NCBI GenBank assembly: GCA_000828835.1
Contig: AP014633.1
Span: forward strand, 3,100,001 to 3,164,000
Direction of reading: 5' to 3'
Length of the DNA stretch: 64,000 nt
DNA from: Thioploca ingrica
GTDB taxonomy: Bacteria > Pseudomonadota > Gammaproteobacteria > Beggiatoales > Beggiatoaceae
Of the stretch, positions 25,565 to 35,232 are shown piece by piece (the first letter of the stretch is position 1; every line of letters begins with the position of its first letter). A model generated the notes under the pieces. It saw only the letters and a program-made list of their open reading frames with translations, had not been told where the DNA came from and made no database searches. A program made the translations under genes and the position numbers.

Positions 25565-27811
25565 ATGTCTAGAGAAATTTTTCCTGAAGAAATAGAGCGT
25601 TTACCGCTACATCAATTTACCGAACAAGCCTATCTTGATTATGCGATGTATGTCATTTTAGACCGTGCGCTACCGCATCTGGGCGATGGTTTAAAACCCG
25701 TACAGCGGCGAATTATTTATGCCATGTCAGAGTTAGGACTGAAAGCGAGCAGTAAATATAAAAAATCGGCTCGCACGGTGGGTGATGTGCTTGGCAAATT
25801 CCACCCGCACGGCGACGTCGCTTGTTATGAAGCTATGGTCCTGATGGCACAACCCTTTTCTTATCGTTATCCACTAATCGATGGACAAGGCAATTGGGGT
25901 TCTATCGACGATCCCAAATCGTTTGCGGCGATGCGTTACACCGAAGCACGATTATCAGCCTTTGCGGATAGCTTGTTAAGTGAATTGGGACAAGGTACGG
26001 TGGATTGGCAACCCAATTTCGATGGAACTTTGGCAGAACCGGTGTTATTACCGGCTCGGTTACCCCAGGTGTTGCTCAATGGTACTACCGGGATTGCGGT
26101 GGGTATGGCAACCGATATTCCACCTCATAATTTAACTGAAGTGGCGACAGCCTGTATTCATCTGTTAAAACATCCTCAGGCGACTGTAGCCGATTTATGT
26201 ACCTATTTATTGGGACCGGACTATCCTACCGCAGCGGAAATCATTACTCCCCCTACCGAATTAATCAAAATATATGAAACCGGTACCGGTTCTATTCGGA
26301 TGCGAGCCAGTTACTTGCAGGAAAATGGTGATATCGTGATTACGGCATTACCCCATCAAACTTCCGGTGCCAAAATCGTCGCCCAAATTGCCGAGCAAAT
26401 GACCAGCAAAAAATTGCCCATGATAGAGGATGTGCGCGATGAATCCGATCATGAAAATCCGGTGCGGTTAGTTATTGAATTAAAAGGCAAACAAATTGAT
26501 TGGGACAGCGTGATGGCCCATTTATTTGCGACGACCGATTTAGAACGAAGTTATCGGGTCAATCTCAATGTCATTGGACTGGATGGTCGTCCACAAGTTA
26601 AAAATCTCAAAACGTTGTTACAAGAATGGTTAAACTACCGTATCCAAACGGTGCAACGTCGCCTGCAATACCGTCTGGATAAAATTCATAATCGGTTACA
26701 TTTGCTGGAAGGATTATTGATCGCTCATTTAAATATTGATGAAGTGATTGCGATTATCCGTGATAAAGACAAACCTAAACCCCTTTTAATGCGTACCTTT
26801 GGTCTGAGTGAAACCCAAGCCGAAGCCATTTTAGAATTAAAACTTCGGCAATTAGCGAAATTGGAAGAAATCAAAATTCGTGGCGAGCAGGACGAACTGG
26901 CTCAAGAGCGCGACCGCTTAACGCATACCTTAAATTCCGAAAAAAATTTACACCAACTGATTGTAACTGAAATCAAAGCCGATATAAAAAAATATGGTGA
27001 TCCGCGTTGCTCACCGCTAGTAACCCGAAAACCGGCACAACCGCTGGAGAATAAAGAACTGATTTCATCCGAGCCGCTCACGGTTATTTTATCTGCGAAA
27101 GGTTGGGTGCGAACCGCTAAAGGTCATGAAGTTGATTTAACCAGCTTAAGTTATCGAGCCGGCGACGAATTAGCCAATGCCAGTCCAGGATACAGTCATC
27201 AACAAGCCGTTTTCCTTGACGCCAGTGGTCGCAGTTATTCCACCCCGGCGCACAGTTTACCGTCGGCTCGTGGTCAAGGTGAACCATTAATCGGACGTTT
27301 TACCCCACCCAACGGAATTAGTTTTGTACAAGTCTTACTCGGTGAACCGGAAAGTTTATACCTACTGGCTTCTGATGCCGGTTATGGTTTTATTATCAAT
27401 CTAGGAGAGTTATATACCAAAAATAAAGCGGGTAAAGCGATACTGACCTTACCCAGCGGTTCCAAACTACTGCCTCCCTTGCTCATTACCCAACCGGATA
27501 CCCAACATTATGCCGTGATAACCAGCGCCGGTTACTTAGCTATTGTGTCACTCAATGAACTACCACAGTTACCCAAAGGCAAAGGGGTAAAATTACTCAA
27601 TATACCGGCTAACAGCACGGAGAAAGTAATCGCCCTCACTTTGCTGCAACCGACGACCGATAAATTAACGCTGTACGTGGGGAAACGCCACCTGACCTTG
27701 AAAGAACGTGACATTGAAGCCTACACTATCGAACGAAATCGTCGTGGCTATAAATTACCGCACGGTTTTCAAAGAGTTGAAAAAATGACGCTCTCTTCTA
27801 ATGACAATTAA
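25565..27811 (+). CDS. parC: ParC, DNA topoisomerase IV subunit A
   Basis: 748 residues, normal length. Catalytic Tyr125 lies in [10 protein letters not shown]; the winged helix, tower and coiled-coil ([18 protein letters not shown]) regions follow, then a C-terminal beta-pinwheel beginning near [12 protein letters not shown]. Topoisomerase IV decatenates replicated chromosomes. The quinolone-interaction segment reads [12 protein letters not shown]: residue 85, equivalent to Ser80 of E. coli ParC, is Val, while the downstream Glu is kept. It stands alone; parE is not adjacent in this window. Confidence 0.96.
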   Translation: MSREIFPEEIERLPLHQFTEQAYLDYAMYVILDRALPHLGDGLKPVQRRIIYAMSELGLKASSKYKKSARTVGDVLGKFHPHGDVACYEAMVLMAQPFSYRYPLIDGQGNWGSIDDPKSFAAMRYTEARLSAFADSLLSELGQGTVDWQPNFDGTLAEPVLLPARLPQVLLNGTTGIAVGMATDIPPHNLTEVATACIHLLKHPQATVADLCTYLLGPDYPTAAEIITPPTELIKIYETGTGSIRMRASYLQENGDIVITALPHQTSGAKIVAQIAEQMTSKKLPMIEDVRDESDHENPVRLVIELKGKQIDWDSVMAHLFATTDLERSYRVNLNVIGLDGRPQVKNLKTLLQEWLNYRIQTVQRRLQYRLDKIHNRLHLLEGLLIAHLNIDEVIAIIRDKDKPKPLLMRTFGLSETQAEAILELKLRQLAKLEEIKIRGEQDELAQERDRLTHTLNSEKNLHQLIVTEIKADIKKYGDPRCSPLVTRKPAQPLENKELISSEPLTVILSAKGWVRTAKGHEVDLTSLSYRAGDELANASPGYSHQQAVFLDASGRSYSTPAHSLPSARGQGEPLIGRFTPPNGISFVQVLLGEPESLYLLASDAGYGFIINLGELYTKNKAGKAILTLPSGSKLLPPLLITQPDTQHYAVITSAGYLAIVSLNELPQLPKGKGVKLLNIPANSTEKVIALTLLQPTTDKLTLYVGKRHLTLKERDIEAYTIERNRRGYKLPHGFQRVEKMTLSSNDN

Positions 27812-27858
27812 AGCTAAGTAGGTCTGACTTTCATCTTTTTACTTAAGCAATCCCTTTT

Positions 27859-28300
27859 ATGAATAAGCTAACCACTTCCTACGAACAAGATTTTTACGCT
27901 TGGACTCGACATAACGCCCAACTCCTGCGAGAAGGGAAACTAGCAGAAATCGATATGGAAAACATTGCCGAGGAATTAGAAAGCATGGGCAAAAGTGAAC
28001 AGCGTGAACTGATTAACCGCTTAATTGTTCTACTGGCTCATTTACTCAAGTGGGAATTTCAACCAGATCATCGTTCCAGTAATTGGAATGGCAACATAAT
28101 AGAACAACGTAGACAAATCAAGCGACTCCTACAAGACAGCCCCAGTCTTAAACGCCTACTAAACGCAGAACTGAACGAAAGCTACCTCGATGCCATTTTA
28201 GACGTCGCTAATGACACCGGTATACCCCAAAGCCAATTTTCCCTCAGCCTATCCATACACGATTGAACAGTTATTAGATAACGGCTTTTATCCTGATTAA
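27859..28300 (+). pseudogene. DUF29 family protein, frameshifted near the C-terminus
   Basis: The frame starting at 27859 gives a DUF29 protein: YEQDFYAWTRHNAQLLREGKL, IAEELESMGKSEQRELINRLIVLLAHLLKWE, RSSNWNGNIIEQRRQIKRLL, SLKRLLNAELNESYLDAILDVANDTG. It stops at 28266 after SIHD. The next frame from about 28247 gives AYPYTIEQLLDNGFYPD and a stop at 28300, which is the normal DUF29 ending. One base gained (or two lost) near the T-run at 28237-28241 explains the break. The 135-residue product may still fold. DUF29 function is unknown; it is abundant in cyanobacteria and large sulfur bacteria. Confidence 0.78.
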
Positions 28301-28360
28301 TTTTGTTAAAATTTAATTTGTTGGTAACAATGCCGTCGGTTGGGCTGACGAAAGAAAGTC

Positions 28361-28393
28361 CGCGTAGGGCGTATAAGCGAAGCGCCATACGCC
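28361..28393. repeat. Palindromic repeat, GCGTAGGGCGTATAAGCG type
   Basis: GCGTA(GG)GCGTAT, AAGCGAAGC, then GCCATACGC: hairpin of the same class as the one at 30482-30526. It interrupts a 300 bp stretch between the DUF29 and Panacea genes. Flanking sequence has short broken frames (e.g. a 25-codon FPFKGYPSERIEKW stretch ending about 28577) that I could not assign. Confidence 0.65.
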
Positions 28394-28606
28394 GCATGGA
28401 ATGTTGGAGACACAAAAGAATTGAGAACCACGGCGGGCGGGTGAAATTCATCACCGGTCAGGAACAGAAAATCAATTCGTTTCGGAAGTATTCCCTTAGT
28501 TTCCATTTAAAGGATATCCTAGCGAGAGGATTGAAAAATGGGTCGAAGACTTGCATACTAAAAAAAGTATATCGGCTCTGAAATAGGAGCCAGGAGGATA
28601 ATGTGT

Positions 28607-29167
28607 ATGAGTTTTAAATTTGACTCACAAAAAACAGTTGAAGCGGCGGCGATTTTTTTAAAACTAAACGACGGTTCTATGAAATACATGGCCCTCATTA
28701 AACTGCTCTATGTGGTTGACCGCATTGCCTTGGATCGCTTTGGGGAACCGGTTACTGGTGATCACTATGTATCAATGGATCGCGGGCCGGTGTTGAGTAA
28801 AGTACTAGACTTCATTCATTATGGACCCAGTGAAAACAGTGAACCCTGGTTTGAATACATTTCAAGCCCTGAAAATTACGGGGTTAAATTATTAAAAGAT
28901 CCAGGTACTGGTGAACTTTGTGAAGCGGAAGAAGATCTGATACAAGAAGTTTACCAGGATTATGGCAAGTTAGATCGCTTCTATCTTGCTAAACTAACCC
29001 ATAAGATTTTCCCAGAATGGCAAGACCCATCGGGCAGTGCTATTCCAATTAGAATGAATGATATTTTAACTGCTCTTGGAAAAACAGATAAAGAGATTCA
29101 TGAAATTCAGGAAAATAGGAAGCAGCAGGAATATTTAGATTTATTATTGGATAATGGCCATTCGTAA
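28607..29167 (+). CDS. Panacea-domain (SocA/DUF4065) protein, probable antitoxin
   Basis: 186 residues from the ATG at 28607, 9 bp after AGGAGG; an ATG 6 bp earlier is too close to the ribosome site. The sequence has the Panacea fold signature: MKYMALIKLLYVVDRIALDRFGEPVTGDHYVSMDRGPVLSKVLDFI, then LSEAE-like EAEEDLIQEVYQDYGKLDRFYLAKLTH. Panacea proteins are promiscuous antitoxins or proteolytic adaptors encoded beside varied toxins. A short frame overlaps its end (ATG at 29154), as expected for a partner gene, but that frame ends after 21 codons. Confidence 0.85.
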   Translation: MSFKFDSQKTVEAAAIFLKLNDGSMKYMALIKLLYVVDRIALDRFGEPVTGDHYVSMDRGPVLSKVLDFIHYGPSENSEPWFEYISSPENYGVKLLKDPGTGELCEAEEDLIQEVYQDYGKLDRFYLAKLTHKIFPEWQDPSGSAIPIRMNDILTALGKTDKEIHEIQENRKQQEYLDLLLDNGHS

Positions 29168-29219
29168 CCTAAAGATAGGAGATGCATTCTTACTGCCTAC
29201 GCATGATGGTGGTGATTGA
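29154..29219 (+). pseudogene. Truncated partner gene of the Panacea protein
   Basis: An ATG inside the last codons of the Panacea gene opens a frame reading MAIRNLKIGDAFLLPTHDGG, then Asp and stop. The overlap and the protein-like start suggest a formerly coupled downstream gene cut short. Only 21 codons remain, so no family can be assigned. Confidence 0.45.
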
Positions 29220-29253
29220 TTTGGAATATAAATAAGGATGTATTACTGCCCTC

Positions 29254-29415
29254 ATGGAGCAATATGCGAACTTACCGATGGATTTAGCTGATGCTTCATT
29301 GGGTTTGCTAGCAGAACATCTTGGACATGGCCGTATTTTGAGTATAGATAAACGGGACTTTAATACTTATCGTTGGAAGAATACTAAACCATTCTTGAAT
29401 CTTTTTAACTGTTGA
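29254..29415 (+). pseudogene. PIN-domain toxin fragment (C-terminal 53 codons)
   Basis: Encodes YANLPMDLADASLGLLAEHL ... RILSIDKRDFNTYR, the C-terminal half of a PIN domain with the PMDLADASL and xLDxRDF acidic motifs. The N-terminal half with the first catalytic Asp and the Glu is absent; upstream sequence has stops. The codons present are intact, so the loss is a 5' deletion. Likely dead. Confidence 0.75.
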
Positions 29416-29438
29416 AATTATTTCTTTCCCTAAGCTTA

Positions 29439-29473
29439 GTTAGGTTGGGTTTCGCAAGCTTAACCCAACCTAC
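29439..29473. repeat. Palindromic repeat, GTTGGGTT type
   Basis: TAGGTTGGGTT, a TCGCAAGC loop, then TAACCCAACCTA: an 11 bp near-perfect hairpin lying between convergent genes (PIN fragment and B-lectin). Related to 5521-5550. Could serve as bidirectional terminator. Confidence 0.72.
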
Positions 29474-29482
29474 GTTCGTTGG

Positions 29483-29884
29483 CTATGGGTAATTAGTCTT
29501 CGTGGACCAGAGAGGACAATTTGGTTTATAAATCACCGCATTACCATCGTTTTGTAGCACGAGGTAAGAACCTGAATTACCCCAAGTACCAGAATTCCAG
29601 AGAGCTCTCCACTGCGGACTATAGATAACCAAATTACCATCCGTTTGCATCACCGCTCCGGTAACCTGTTGACCATAGGTACCAGACGACCAAAGAGGAC
29701 GACTCCCTACATAGAGCACTAAATTTCCATCACTCTGCATAATGAAACTATAATAACCATTATTTGAAGATAAACTTTGTCCCTTTACAAGCCATTCTCC
29801 TGGACGTAGGGTGTCTACAGCTAAAACAGTATTTGTAACTGAAAATAATAACAGTAACAGACTGAGAGTAAGTACTTTTTTCAC
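29483..29884 (-). CDS. Secreted B-lectin (bulb-type mannose-binding) protein
   Basis: 133 residues starting at a GTG with a strong AGGAGG upstream. Signal peptide cut near VLAVD. The mature 110 residues are a single monocot-type B-lectin domain with three sugar-site motifs: MQSDGNLVLY, MQTDGNLVIY and LQNDGNAVIY (the QxDxNxVxY pattern). Such domains bind mannose, and in bacteria are used in bacteriocins and adhesion. Third motif has Asn for Gln context but retains D, N, V and Y. Stand-alone gene. Confidence 0.88.
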   Translation of the reverse strand: MKKVLTLSLLLLLFSVTNTVLAVDTLRPGEWLVKGQSLSSNNGYYSFIMQSDGNLVLYVGSRPLWSSGTYGQQVTGAVMQTDGNLVIYSPQWRALWNSGTWGNSGSYLVLQNDGNAVIYKPNCPLWSTKTNYP

Positions 29885-30087
29885 TATCGCGTCCTCCTAA
29901 ATATCAAAGTTTAAATTGAGAAACAATACCACATACACTCCCATACTAATGTGTATGTAACATTTCCTTTCTACATGGGTTACGTTGGTTCTCTTGCAAA
30001 CTCTACCAACCCGTAGCACAATAAAAAATAATCTTTCAATCGTCCACCAAGCCCCACTGGTTATTTAACCCATGAGCAAATGCTTTT

Positions 30088-30477
30088 ATGAAACTCCATG
30101 AAAAAATTAGATTTATTCGCCAATTAAAAGGTTGGTCACAAGAAGAGGTTGCTAACCAGTTAGAAATGTCGGTGAATGGCTATGGCAGTATTGAACGGGG
30201 CGAAACAGATGTGAAACTCTCGCGGTTGGAACAAATTGCTCATGTTTTTGGCATGGAGTTGTTGGAATTATTTGACTTAAACGAAAAAAATGTATTCAAT
30301 TTAATAGGAGACCATACTCAATTTCATCATTCGCTTATTAGTTCTTCTTCAATTGAACCAACCGATTTTAAACATGAATTAGAAAAAGCTAATCTTATTA
30401 ATGAACAACTCCAAAAAGAAATAACTTATCTTAAAGAAGAAATTACTTACCTCAGAGAAATGATAAAGAGCAAGTAG
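30088..30477 (+). CDS. XRE-family transcriptional regulator with coiled-coil tail
   Basis: 129 residues. Helix-turn-helix at about 7-60 (IRFIRQLKGWSQEEVANQLEMSVNGYGSIERGETDVKLSRLEQIAHVF). After a short linker the C-terminal 35 residues form a heptad-like coiled coil (EKANLINEQLQKEITYLKEEITYLREMI), which should dimerise the protein. No clear ribosome site. No obvious regulated operon next door; the gcvPB gene converges on it. Confidence 0.8.
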   Translation: MKLHEKIRFIRQLKGWSQEEVANQLEMSVNGYGSIERGETDVKLSRLEQIAHVFGMELLELFDLNEKNVFNLIGDHTQFHHSLISSSSIEPTDFKHELEKANLINEQLQKEITYLKEEITYLREMIKSK

Positions 30478-30481
30478 CCTG

Positions 30482-30526
30482 GTAGCCCGTGTAGGGCGTA
30501 TAAGCGAAGCGCCATACGCGGGCTAT
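30482..30526. repeat. Palindromic repeat between convergent genes
   Basis: GTAGCCCGTGTAGGGCGTAT ... GCCATACGCGGGCTA: two nested arms (AGCCCG/CGGGCT and GGCGTAT/ATACGC) around AAGCGAAGC. Lies between the XRE regulator and gcvPB, so may stop both transcripts. Confidence 0.72.
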
Positions 30527-30558
30527 AACAACTATTAATGAAAGTGAAATGGAGTAAT

Positions 30559-32010
30559 CTAATCTGGTGCGTGCCAAACAATATCTAAATCTTTAGCGGC
30601 TTTCACTTCATCTAAACGTTGTACTGGTAGATGGTAAGGTGCGTTTTTTACTTTCTCGAGATTAGTTTGGGCTTCCTGTTGAATCTCACTCATCGCGGTA
30701 ACGAAGTTATCTAGGGTTTGCTTATCTTCAGTCTCAGTGGGTTCAATTAACAAACACTCTGGTACTAACAGGGGAAAATAGGTGGTTGGTGCATAGAAAC
30801 CTTTATCAAGTAAAGCTTTAGCAAAATCCATTGCAGTCACCCCGAGTTGTTTAGCTTGGCGTTTCAGCGTCAGAATAAACTCGTGGCTCGCGCGACGTTG
30901 GGAATAAGCCATGTCAAATCCCTGCTTGGCCAAACAAGCTTGTAAGTAATTGGCATTTAAGGTAGCAAATTCAGCGACTCGTGGCATACCTTCACGACCT
31001 AACAACCGTGCATAAATGTAGGCACGTAATAATACCCCAACGTTTCCGGGTTGAGCTAACAAGCGACCAATCGTTTGTGGACAGTCCGTTTCAGTTAACC
31101 AATAATAAGTTTGACCATTATATCCAACCCTGGGCACGGGTAAAAACGGTAATAACCGTTCATTAACACCAACTGGTCCAGCACCGGGTCCACCACCGCC
31201 ATGAGGTGTGGAAAAAGTTTTATGTAAATTGAGGTGAATCACATCAAATCCCATATCTCCAGGACGTACTTTACCTAAAATGGCATTCAGATTAGCACCG
31301 TCGTAATACAGCAATCCGCCCGCTTGATGGACACAATGAGCAATTTCAGTAATATTTCGTTCAAACACGCCTAAAGTCGAAGGATTAGTCAACATGATGC
31401 CGGCCGTACGTGGACCAACAGCGGCTTTTAATGCAGCGATATCCACATCACCGGCTGTATTGGTAGGAATTTCATGAACTTGAAAACCACACATGACCGC
31501 AGAAGCGGGATTGGTACCGTGAGCGGCATCCGGAACTAATATTTCAGTTCGTTGAGTATCGCCCCGAGCGAGATGGTAAGCACGAATCATCGCAACCCCG
31601 GCAAATTCACCTTGGGCACCGGCAGCGGGTGCTAATGATACCGCTTTCATTCCAGTCACCGCTTGCAAAATCTCCTGTAAATCATACAGGCAGGCCAGTA
31701 TTCCCTGACTTTGTGAAGTTGGACTTGCTGGATGAAGAGATAAAAAATGGGGTAACATAGCCAAGGTATTACAAATCCGTGGGTTATATTTCATGGTGCA
31801 TGAACCCAGGGGGTAAAAATGCGTATCAATGGAAAAATTTTGTTGTGATAACCGCGTGTAGTGACGTACTACCTGCATTTCTGACACCGCTGGCAAATTG
31901 AGCGGTGTTTTGCGTAACCACCGGCTAGGAATATCAGTTAATTGCCGGTGATTGGCTGGCGATAGTATTTTAGCTGAGCGAGCGGGGTGACTGTGTTCGA
32001 AAATGAGCAT
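30559..32010 (-). CDS. gcvPB: GcvPB, glycine dehydrogenase (decarboxylating) subunit 2
   Basis: 483 residues from the ATG at 32010 (a TTG lies 9 bp earlier). It is the C-terminal half-type P protein of the glycine cleavage system, which decarboxylates glycine with pyridoxal phosphate. The PLP lysine is in [31 protein letters not shown] and [13 protein letters not shown] are also typical. Organisms with split P protein need GcvPA, which is not in this window. It is the last gene of a minus-strand block of metabolic genes, but a 140 bp gap separates it from accA. Confidence 0.96.
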   Translation of the reverse strand: MLIFEHSHPARSAKILSPANHRQLTDIPSRWLRKTPLNLPAVSEMQVVRHYTRLSQQNFSIDTHFYPLGSCTMKYNPRICNTLAMLPHFLSLHPASPTSQSQGILACLYDLQEILQAVTGMKAVSLAPAAGAQGEFAGVAMIRAYHLARGDTQRTEILVPDAAHGTNPASAVMCGFQVHEIPTNTAGDVDIAALKAAVGPRTAGIMLTNPSTLGVFERNITEIAHCVHQAGGLLYYDGANLNAILGKVRPGDMGFDVIHLNLHKTFSTPHGGGGPGAGPVGVNERLLPFLPVPRVGYNGQTYYWLTETDCPQTIGRLLAQPGNVGVLLRAYIYARLLGREGMPRVAEFATLNANYLQACLAKQGFDMAYSQRRASHEFILTLKRQAKQLGVTAMDFAKALLDKGFYAPTTYFPLLVPECLLIEPTETEDKQTLDNFVTAMSEIQQEAQTNLEKVKNAPYHLPVQRLDEVKAAKDLDIVWHAPD

Positions 32011-32150
32011 ATTAATCAATCCATTATGGAATAACTTCGTTGTTTATTAGTACTCAATGGTGTCAAGGTCTAAAACAATTTAACTTGAAGGAATTTAAAC
32101 GTGATCAATTTTTAAATGAGAAATAATCGCGTATTATCGCTTAAATACGT

Positions 32151-33110
32151 TTATCCTTCATCAAAATGACCTATTTTCATCAAACGTTGATAACGTGCTG
32201 CGATTAATTCATCAATCGTCAGTTGTTCCAGTGCCGCTAAATTAGTTTGTAAAGTCATACTCAAATTTTCAGTCATGGTTTCTAGGTTGCGATGTGCACC
32301 ACCTAAAGGTTCAGGTATAACTAAATCAATTAAACCCAGTTCTTTCAGACGATGAGAAGTGATATTCATGGATTCGGCTGCCTCGGGTGCTTTATCGGCA
32401 CTTTTCCACAAAATAGAAGCGCAACCTTCTGGGGAAATAACAGAATAAGTGCTGTATTCTAACATGCAAATTCTATCACCGATTCCGATAGCCAGGGCAC
32501 CACCCGAACCACCTTCACCAATAATCGTGCAAATAATAGGTGTCCTTAAACTGACCATGAGATATAAATTACGCGCAATCGCTTCGCTTTGACTGCGTTC
32601 TTCCGCATCAACTCCAGGATAAGCACCCGGGGTGTCAATAAAAGTGAGAATAGGTAATTGAAACCGTTCAGCCAATTGCATGAGACGTCGTGCTTTCCGA
32701 TAACCTTCCGGACGAGGCATACCAAAATTACGCTGTAATTTTTCTTTGGTATCACGACCTTTTTGTTGACCTATCAGCATAACGGCTCGCTCACCTAATC
32801 GAGCCAGTCCACCAACTATAGCCGGATCGTCACCAAAAGCGCGATCACCGTGAAGTTCTTCAAAATCAGTAAAAATATGCTTTATATAATCCAGCAGATA
32901 AGGTCGCTGTGGATGCCTAGCTAATTGGGAAATTTGCCAGGCGGTTAAAGAAGAAAAAATGGAACGAGTCAGTTCTTCGCTTTTCAGTTTTAAGCGAGCA
33001 ATTTCATCACTCAGATTAATCTGTTTATCACGGCTAACGTAACGTAATTCATCAATTTTAGCTTCTAATTCAGCAATCGGTTGTTCAAATTCAAGGAAGT
33101 TAAGATTCAT
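32151..33110 (-). CDS. accA: AccA, acetyl-CoA carboxylase carboxyltransferase alpha subunit
   Basis: 319 residues, exactly the family's length. N-terminal coiled-coil helix ([16 protein letters not shown]), then the crotonase-like carboxyltransferase domain with [49 protein letters not shown] and [12 protein letters not shown] (oxyanion-hole glycines). With AccD it moves the carboxyl group from biotin to acetyl-CoA, the first step of fatty acid synthesis. 112 bp gap to gpsA. Confidence 0.97.
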   Translation of the reverse strand: MNLNFLEFEQPIAELEAKIDELRYVSRDKQINLSDEIARLKLKSEELTRSIFSSLTAWQISQLARHPQRPYLLDYIKHIFTDFEELHGDRAFGDDPAIVGGLARLGERAVMLIGQQKGRDTKEKLQRNFGMPRPEGYRKARRLMQLAERFQLPILTFIDTPGAYPGVDAEERSQSEAIARNLYLMVSLRTPIICTIIGEGGSGGALAIGIGDRICMLEYSTYSVISPEGCASILWKSADKAPEAAESMNITSHRLKELGLIDLVIPEPLGGAHRNLETMTENLSMTLQTNLAALEQLTIDELIAARYQRLMKIGHFDEG

Positions 33111-33222
33111 TCCAGTGTTAACTTCTATTTAATATCAAGTAGTTATTTATTAAGCCGTTTCCTTATTAATAACCAGAATATCCCAGTGAAAGCGCTTAAA
33201 AATTAAGCTTAACACTAATTAT

Positions 33223-34233
33223 TCATAAGATTTCTGGTTTGGGTTCGCGTGATAGTAAGGCTTGTACGGCTTGAGAGGGGGTACAATTATTTTGCAATAC
33301 CTGGTTAACTTGTTCAACAATCGGCATGTCTATTTCCCATTGTCGAGCCAATCGGCTGATTTCGTAGGTAGCAGAGATACCTTCAACTACTTGTCCAATG
33401 TCTTGTTGAGCTTGTTGCACGCTATTTCCCAGAGCTAAAGCATAACCAAAGCGACGATTACGGGATTGATTATCCGTACAAGTCAAGACTAAATCACCCA
33501 GACCAGCCAGTCCCATAAAGGTTTCCCGTTGCCCCCCTAACGCGGTACCAAAACGGACCATTTCAGCCAAACCCCGGGTAATTAAAGCCGCACGGGTATT
33601 CGCACCTAAACCAAGACCATCTGCAATTCCCGCCGCAATAGCCATGATGTTTTTTATGGCCCCACCGAGTTGTACTCCAATGATATCGGAACTGGTATAG
33701 GGACGAAAGTAATGATTATGGAATAAATTGACTAATTCTTGCGCATATTGCGTCCACTGCGAAGCAATCGTTACTGCGGTCGGTAATCCCATCGCCACTT
33801 CTTTTGCAAAAGAAGGTCCCACTAACACCGCTAATGGCCGCCGGTTTCCTAAGCGGTGTTCGGCAACCTGATGTAGTAGTAACCCAGACTGATTTTCTAG
33901 CCCTTTTGTTGCCCAACAGATACGGGCTTGAGGAAGTAGATTGGGCGCAATTTTATTCAGTATTTCCCGAAAAGCATGACTGGGAACAACGATGATAATT
34001 TCTTTAACTTGCGAAACATACGGGGTTAAATGAGTTATCGGTTGCAAAGTCTCCGGAAAATAATGGTTGGGTAAAAACCGCGTATTTTGTCGAGATGAGA
34101 TCATCGCTTGGACATGGTCAGGATTTCTCCCCCACAGCCAAACTGACTGACCATTGTGAGCCAATACCATTGCCAGTGCGGTCCCCCAAGAACCGGCACC
34201 CAGTACTAAAATCGGTTCTGGTGGTACTGCCAT
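33223..34233 (-). CDS. gpsA: GpsA, NAD(P)+-dependent glycerol-3-phosphate dehydrogenase
   Basis: 336 residues. N-terminal Rossmann motif GAGSWGTALA, then CWATKGLE, VLVGPSFAKEVA, the catalytic-Lys region GGAIKNIMAIAAGIADGL and substrate-binding GLAGLGDLVLTCTDNQSRNRRFG. It makes sn-glycerol-3-phosphate for phospholipids. It starts 15 bp after secB, a conserved secB-gpsA order in gammaproteobacteria. Confidence 0.97.
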   Translation of the reverse strand: MAVPPEPILVLGAGSWGTALAMVLAHNGQSVWLWGRNPDHVQAMISSRQNTRFLPNHYFPETLQPITHLTPYVSQVKEIIIVVPSHAFREILNKIAPNLLPQARICWATKGLENQSGLLLHQVAEHRLGNRRPLAVLVGPSFAKEVAMGLPTAVTIASQWTQYAQELVNLFHNHYFRPYTSSDIIGVQLGGAIKNIMAIAAGIADGLGLGANTRAALITRGLAEMVRFGTALGGQRETFMGLAGLGDLVLTCTDNQSRNRRFGYALALGNSVQQAQQDIGQVVEGISATYEISRLARQWEIDMPIVEQVNQVLQNNCTPSQAVQALLSREPKPEIL

Positions 34234-34248
34234 TAATCGTAATTGGCA

Positions 34249-34761
34249 TTAATTGACAGTGGCTTTATTTTGTTGCTGCTTGAGTTGATTAACCCGCTGT
34301 GCATATAAAACGTCGAAATTGACTGGTGCTAGTAATAACGGTTGAAAGCCACCTTTAGTCACTAAATTAGAAACCGTTTCGCGGGCAAAGGGAAATAAAA
34401 TATTCGGAAAAAAGCTATGAAGTGCATAGGTTAATTTTTCTGGCGTAAAACCCATTATCGCAAAAATACCGGCTTGGTGAACTTCAACCAAAAAAGCAGT
34501 TTTTTCGCCGACTTTGACGGTTGCGGTCACTTTAAGCACTACTTCATAAAGATTTTCTTCTAACTGATTGGCTTCATTAGCAATTTCTACTTCTAATTGT
34601 GGTTTCCACTGTTCGCGAAAAATTTGTGGTGAATGCGGTGTTTCAAAAGAACTATCCTTAAGATAAATATTTTGGATCCCAAATTGTTCTTGAGATGCTG
34701 TACCTGCCTGATTGGGCTTGTCTTCCACGGTGCTGTCCTTCTTAGTAAGCTGCCACTCCAT
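34249..34761 (-). CDS. secB: SecB, protein-export chaperone
   Basis: 170 residues from the ATG at 34761. SecB core from about residue 28: FGIQNIYLKDSSFETPHSP, VVLKVTATVKVGEKTAFLVEVHQAGIF, LFPFARETVSNLVTKGGFQPLLLAPVNFDVLY. It holds unfolded preproteins for SecA. An acidic/polar N-terminal extension of about 25 residues (TKKDSTVEDKPNQAGTASQEQ) is longer than in E. coli. Second gene of the rhodanese-secB-gpsA run. Confidence 0.95.
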   Translation of the reverse strand: MEWQLTKKDSTVEDKPNQAGTASQEQFGIQNIYLKDSSFETPHSPQIFREQWKPQLEVEIANEANQLEENLYEVVLKVTATVKVGEKTAFLVEVHQAGIFAIMGFTPEKLTYALHSFFPNILFPFARETVSNLVTKGGFQPLLLAPVNFDVLYAQRVNQLKQQQNKATVN

Positions 34762-34782
34762 CAATTCTTGGATTAATCGTCT

Positions 34783-35229
34783 TTAAGCTGTTTTTGAACC
34801 ACTTTTACCTTTAGTTAGCGGTAAATTAGCATTTTGCCACGCAATGACTCCCCCTTTGAGATTATGAACTTTGTCAAAGCCATTTTTTTTCAGCGTACTG
34901 CAAGCCCGTGCTGATCGGTTACCACTCATACAGCTAGCAATAATAGGACGATTTCGATACTTTTCCAAACGGCCTATTTTATCAGATAATGTGTTTAATG
35001 GAATATGTATTGAATTTAAAATGTGTCCTTGAACATATTCATTTTCTTCACGAACATCAAGAATGATAGCCTCTTCGTGATTGATTAAGAGAGTCACTTC
35101 TTGGGGCAACAATGATTTTATCCCGGTTATCTGATCACTTAAAATATTCCAGATAAGTACCCCGCTAACCACACTGAAAGCTAAAAATAAATAGGGGTGA
35201 TGCCCTACAAATTCAATAAATTGCTCCAT
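34783..35229 (-). CDS. Membrane-anchored rhodanese-domain protein (YibN-like)
   Basis: 148 residues: N-terminal membrane helix (about 10-32), then a single rhodanese domain (about 45-140) with EAIILDVREENEYVQGHI and the active-site loop SCMSGNRSARA, whose Cys is the sulfur acceptor. Rhodaneses carry persulfide sulfur. Its stop is 18 bp before secB, the common yibN-secB arrangement, and its start is 3 bp after the DUF2892 gene. The pairing with DUF2892 and ArsR recalls E. coli YgaVP, in which YgaP fuses rhodanese to a DUF2892-type hairpin. Confidence 0.9.
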   Translation of the reverse strand: MEQFIEFVGHHPYLFLAFSVVSGVLIWNILSDQITGIKSLLPQEVTLLINHEEAIILDVREENEYVQGHILNSIHIPLNTLSDKIGRLEKYRNRPIIASCMSGNRSARACSTLKKNGFDKVHNLKGGVIAWQNANLPLTKGKSGSKTA

Positions 35230-35232
35230 AAA

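Noticed and set aside
28303..28581. A 92-codon plus-strand frame between DUF29 and Panacea genes
   Set aside because: It runs through the palindromic repeat at 28361-28393 and has basic, non-family sequence. Composition and lack of a ribosome site argue against coding.
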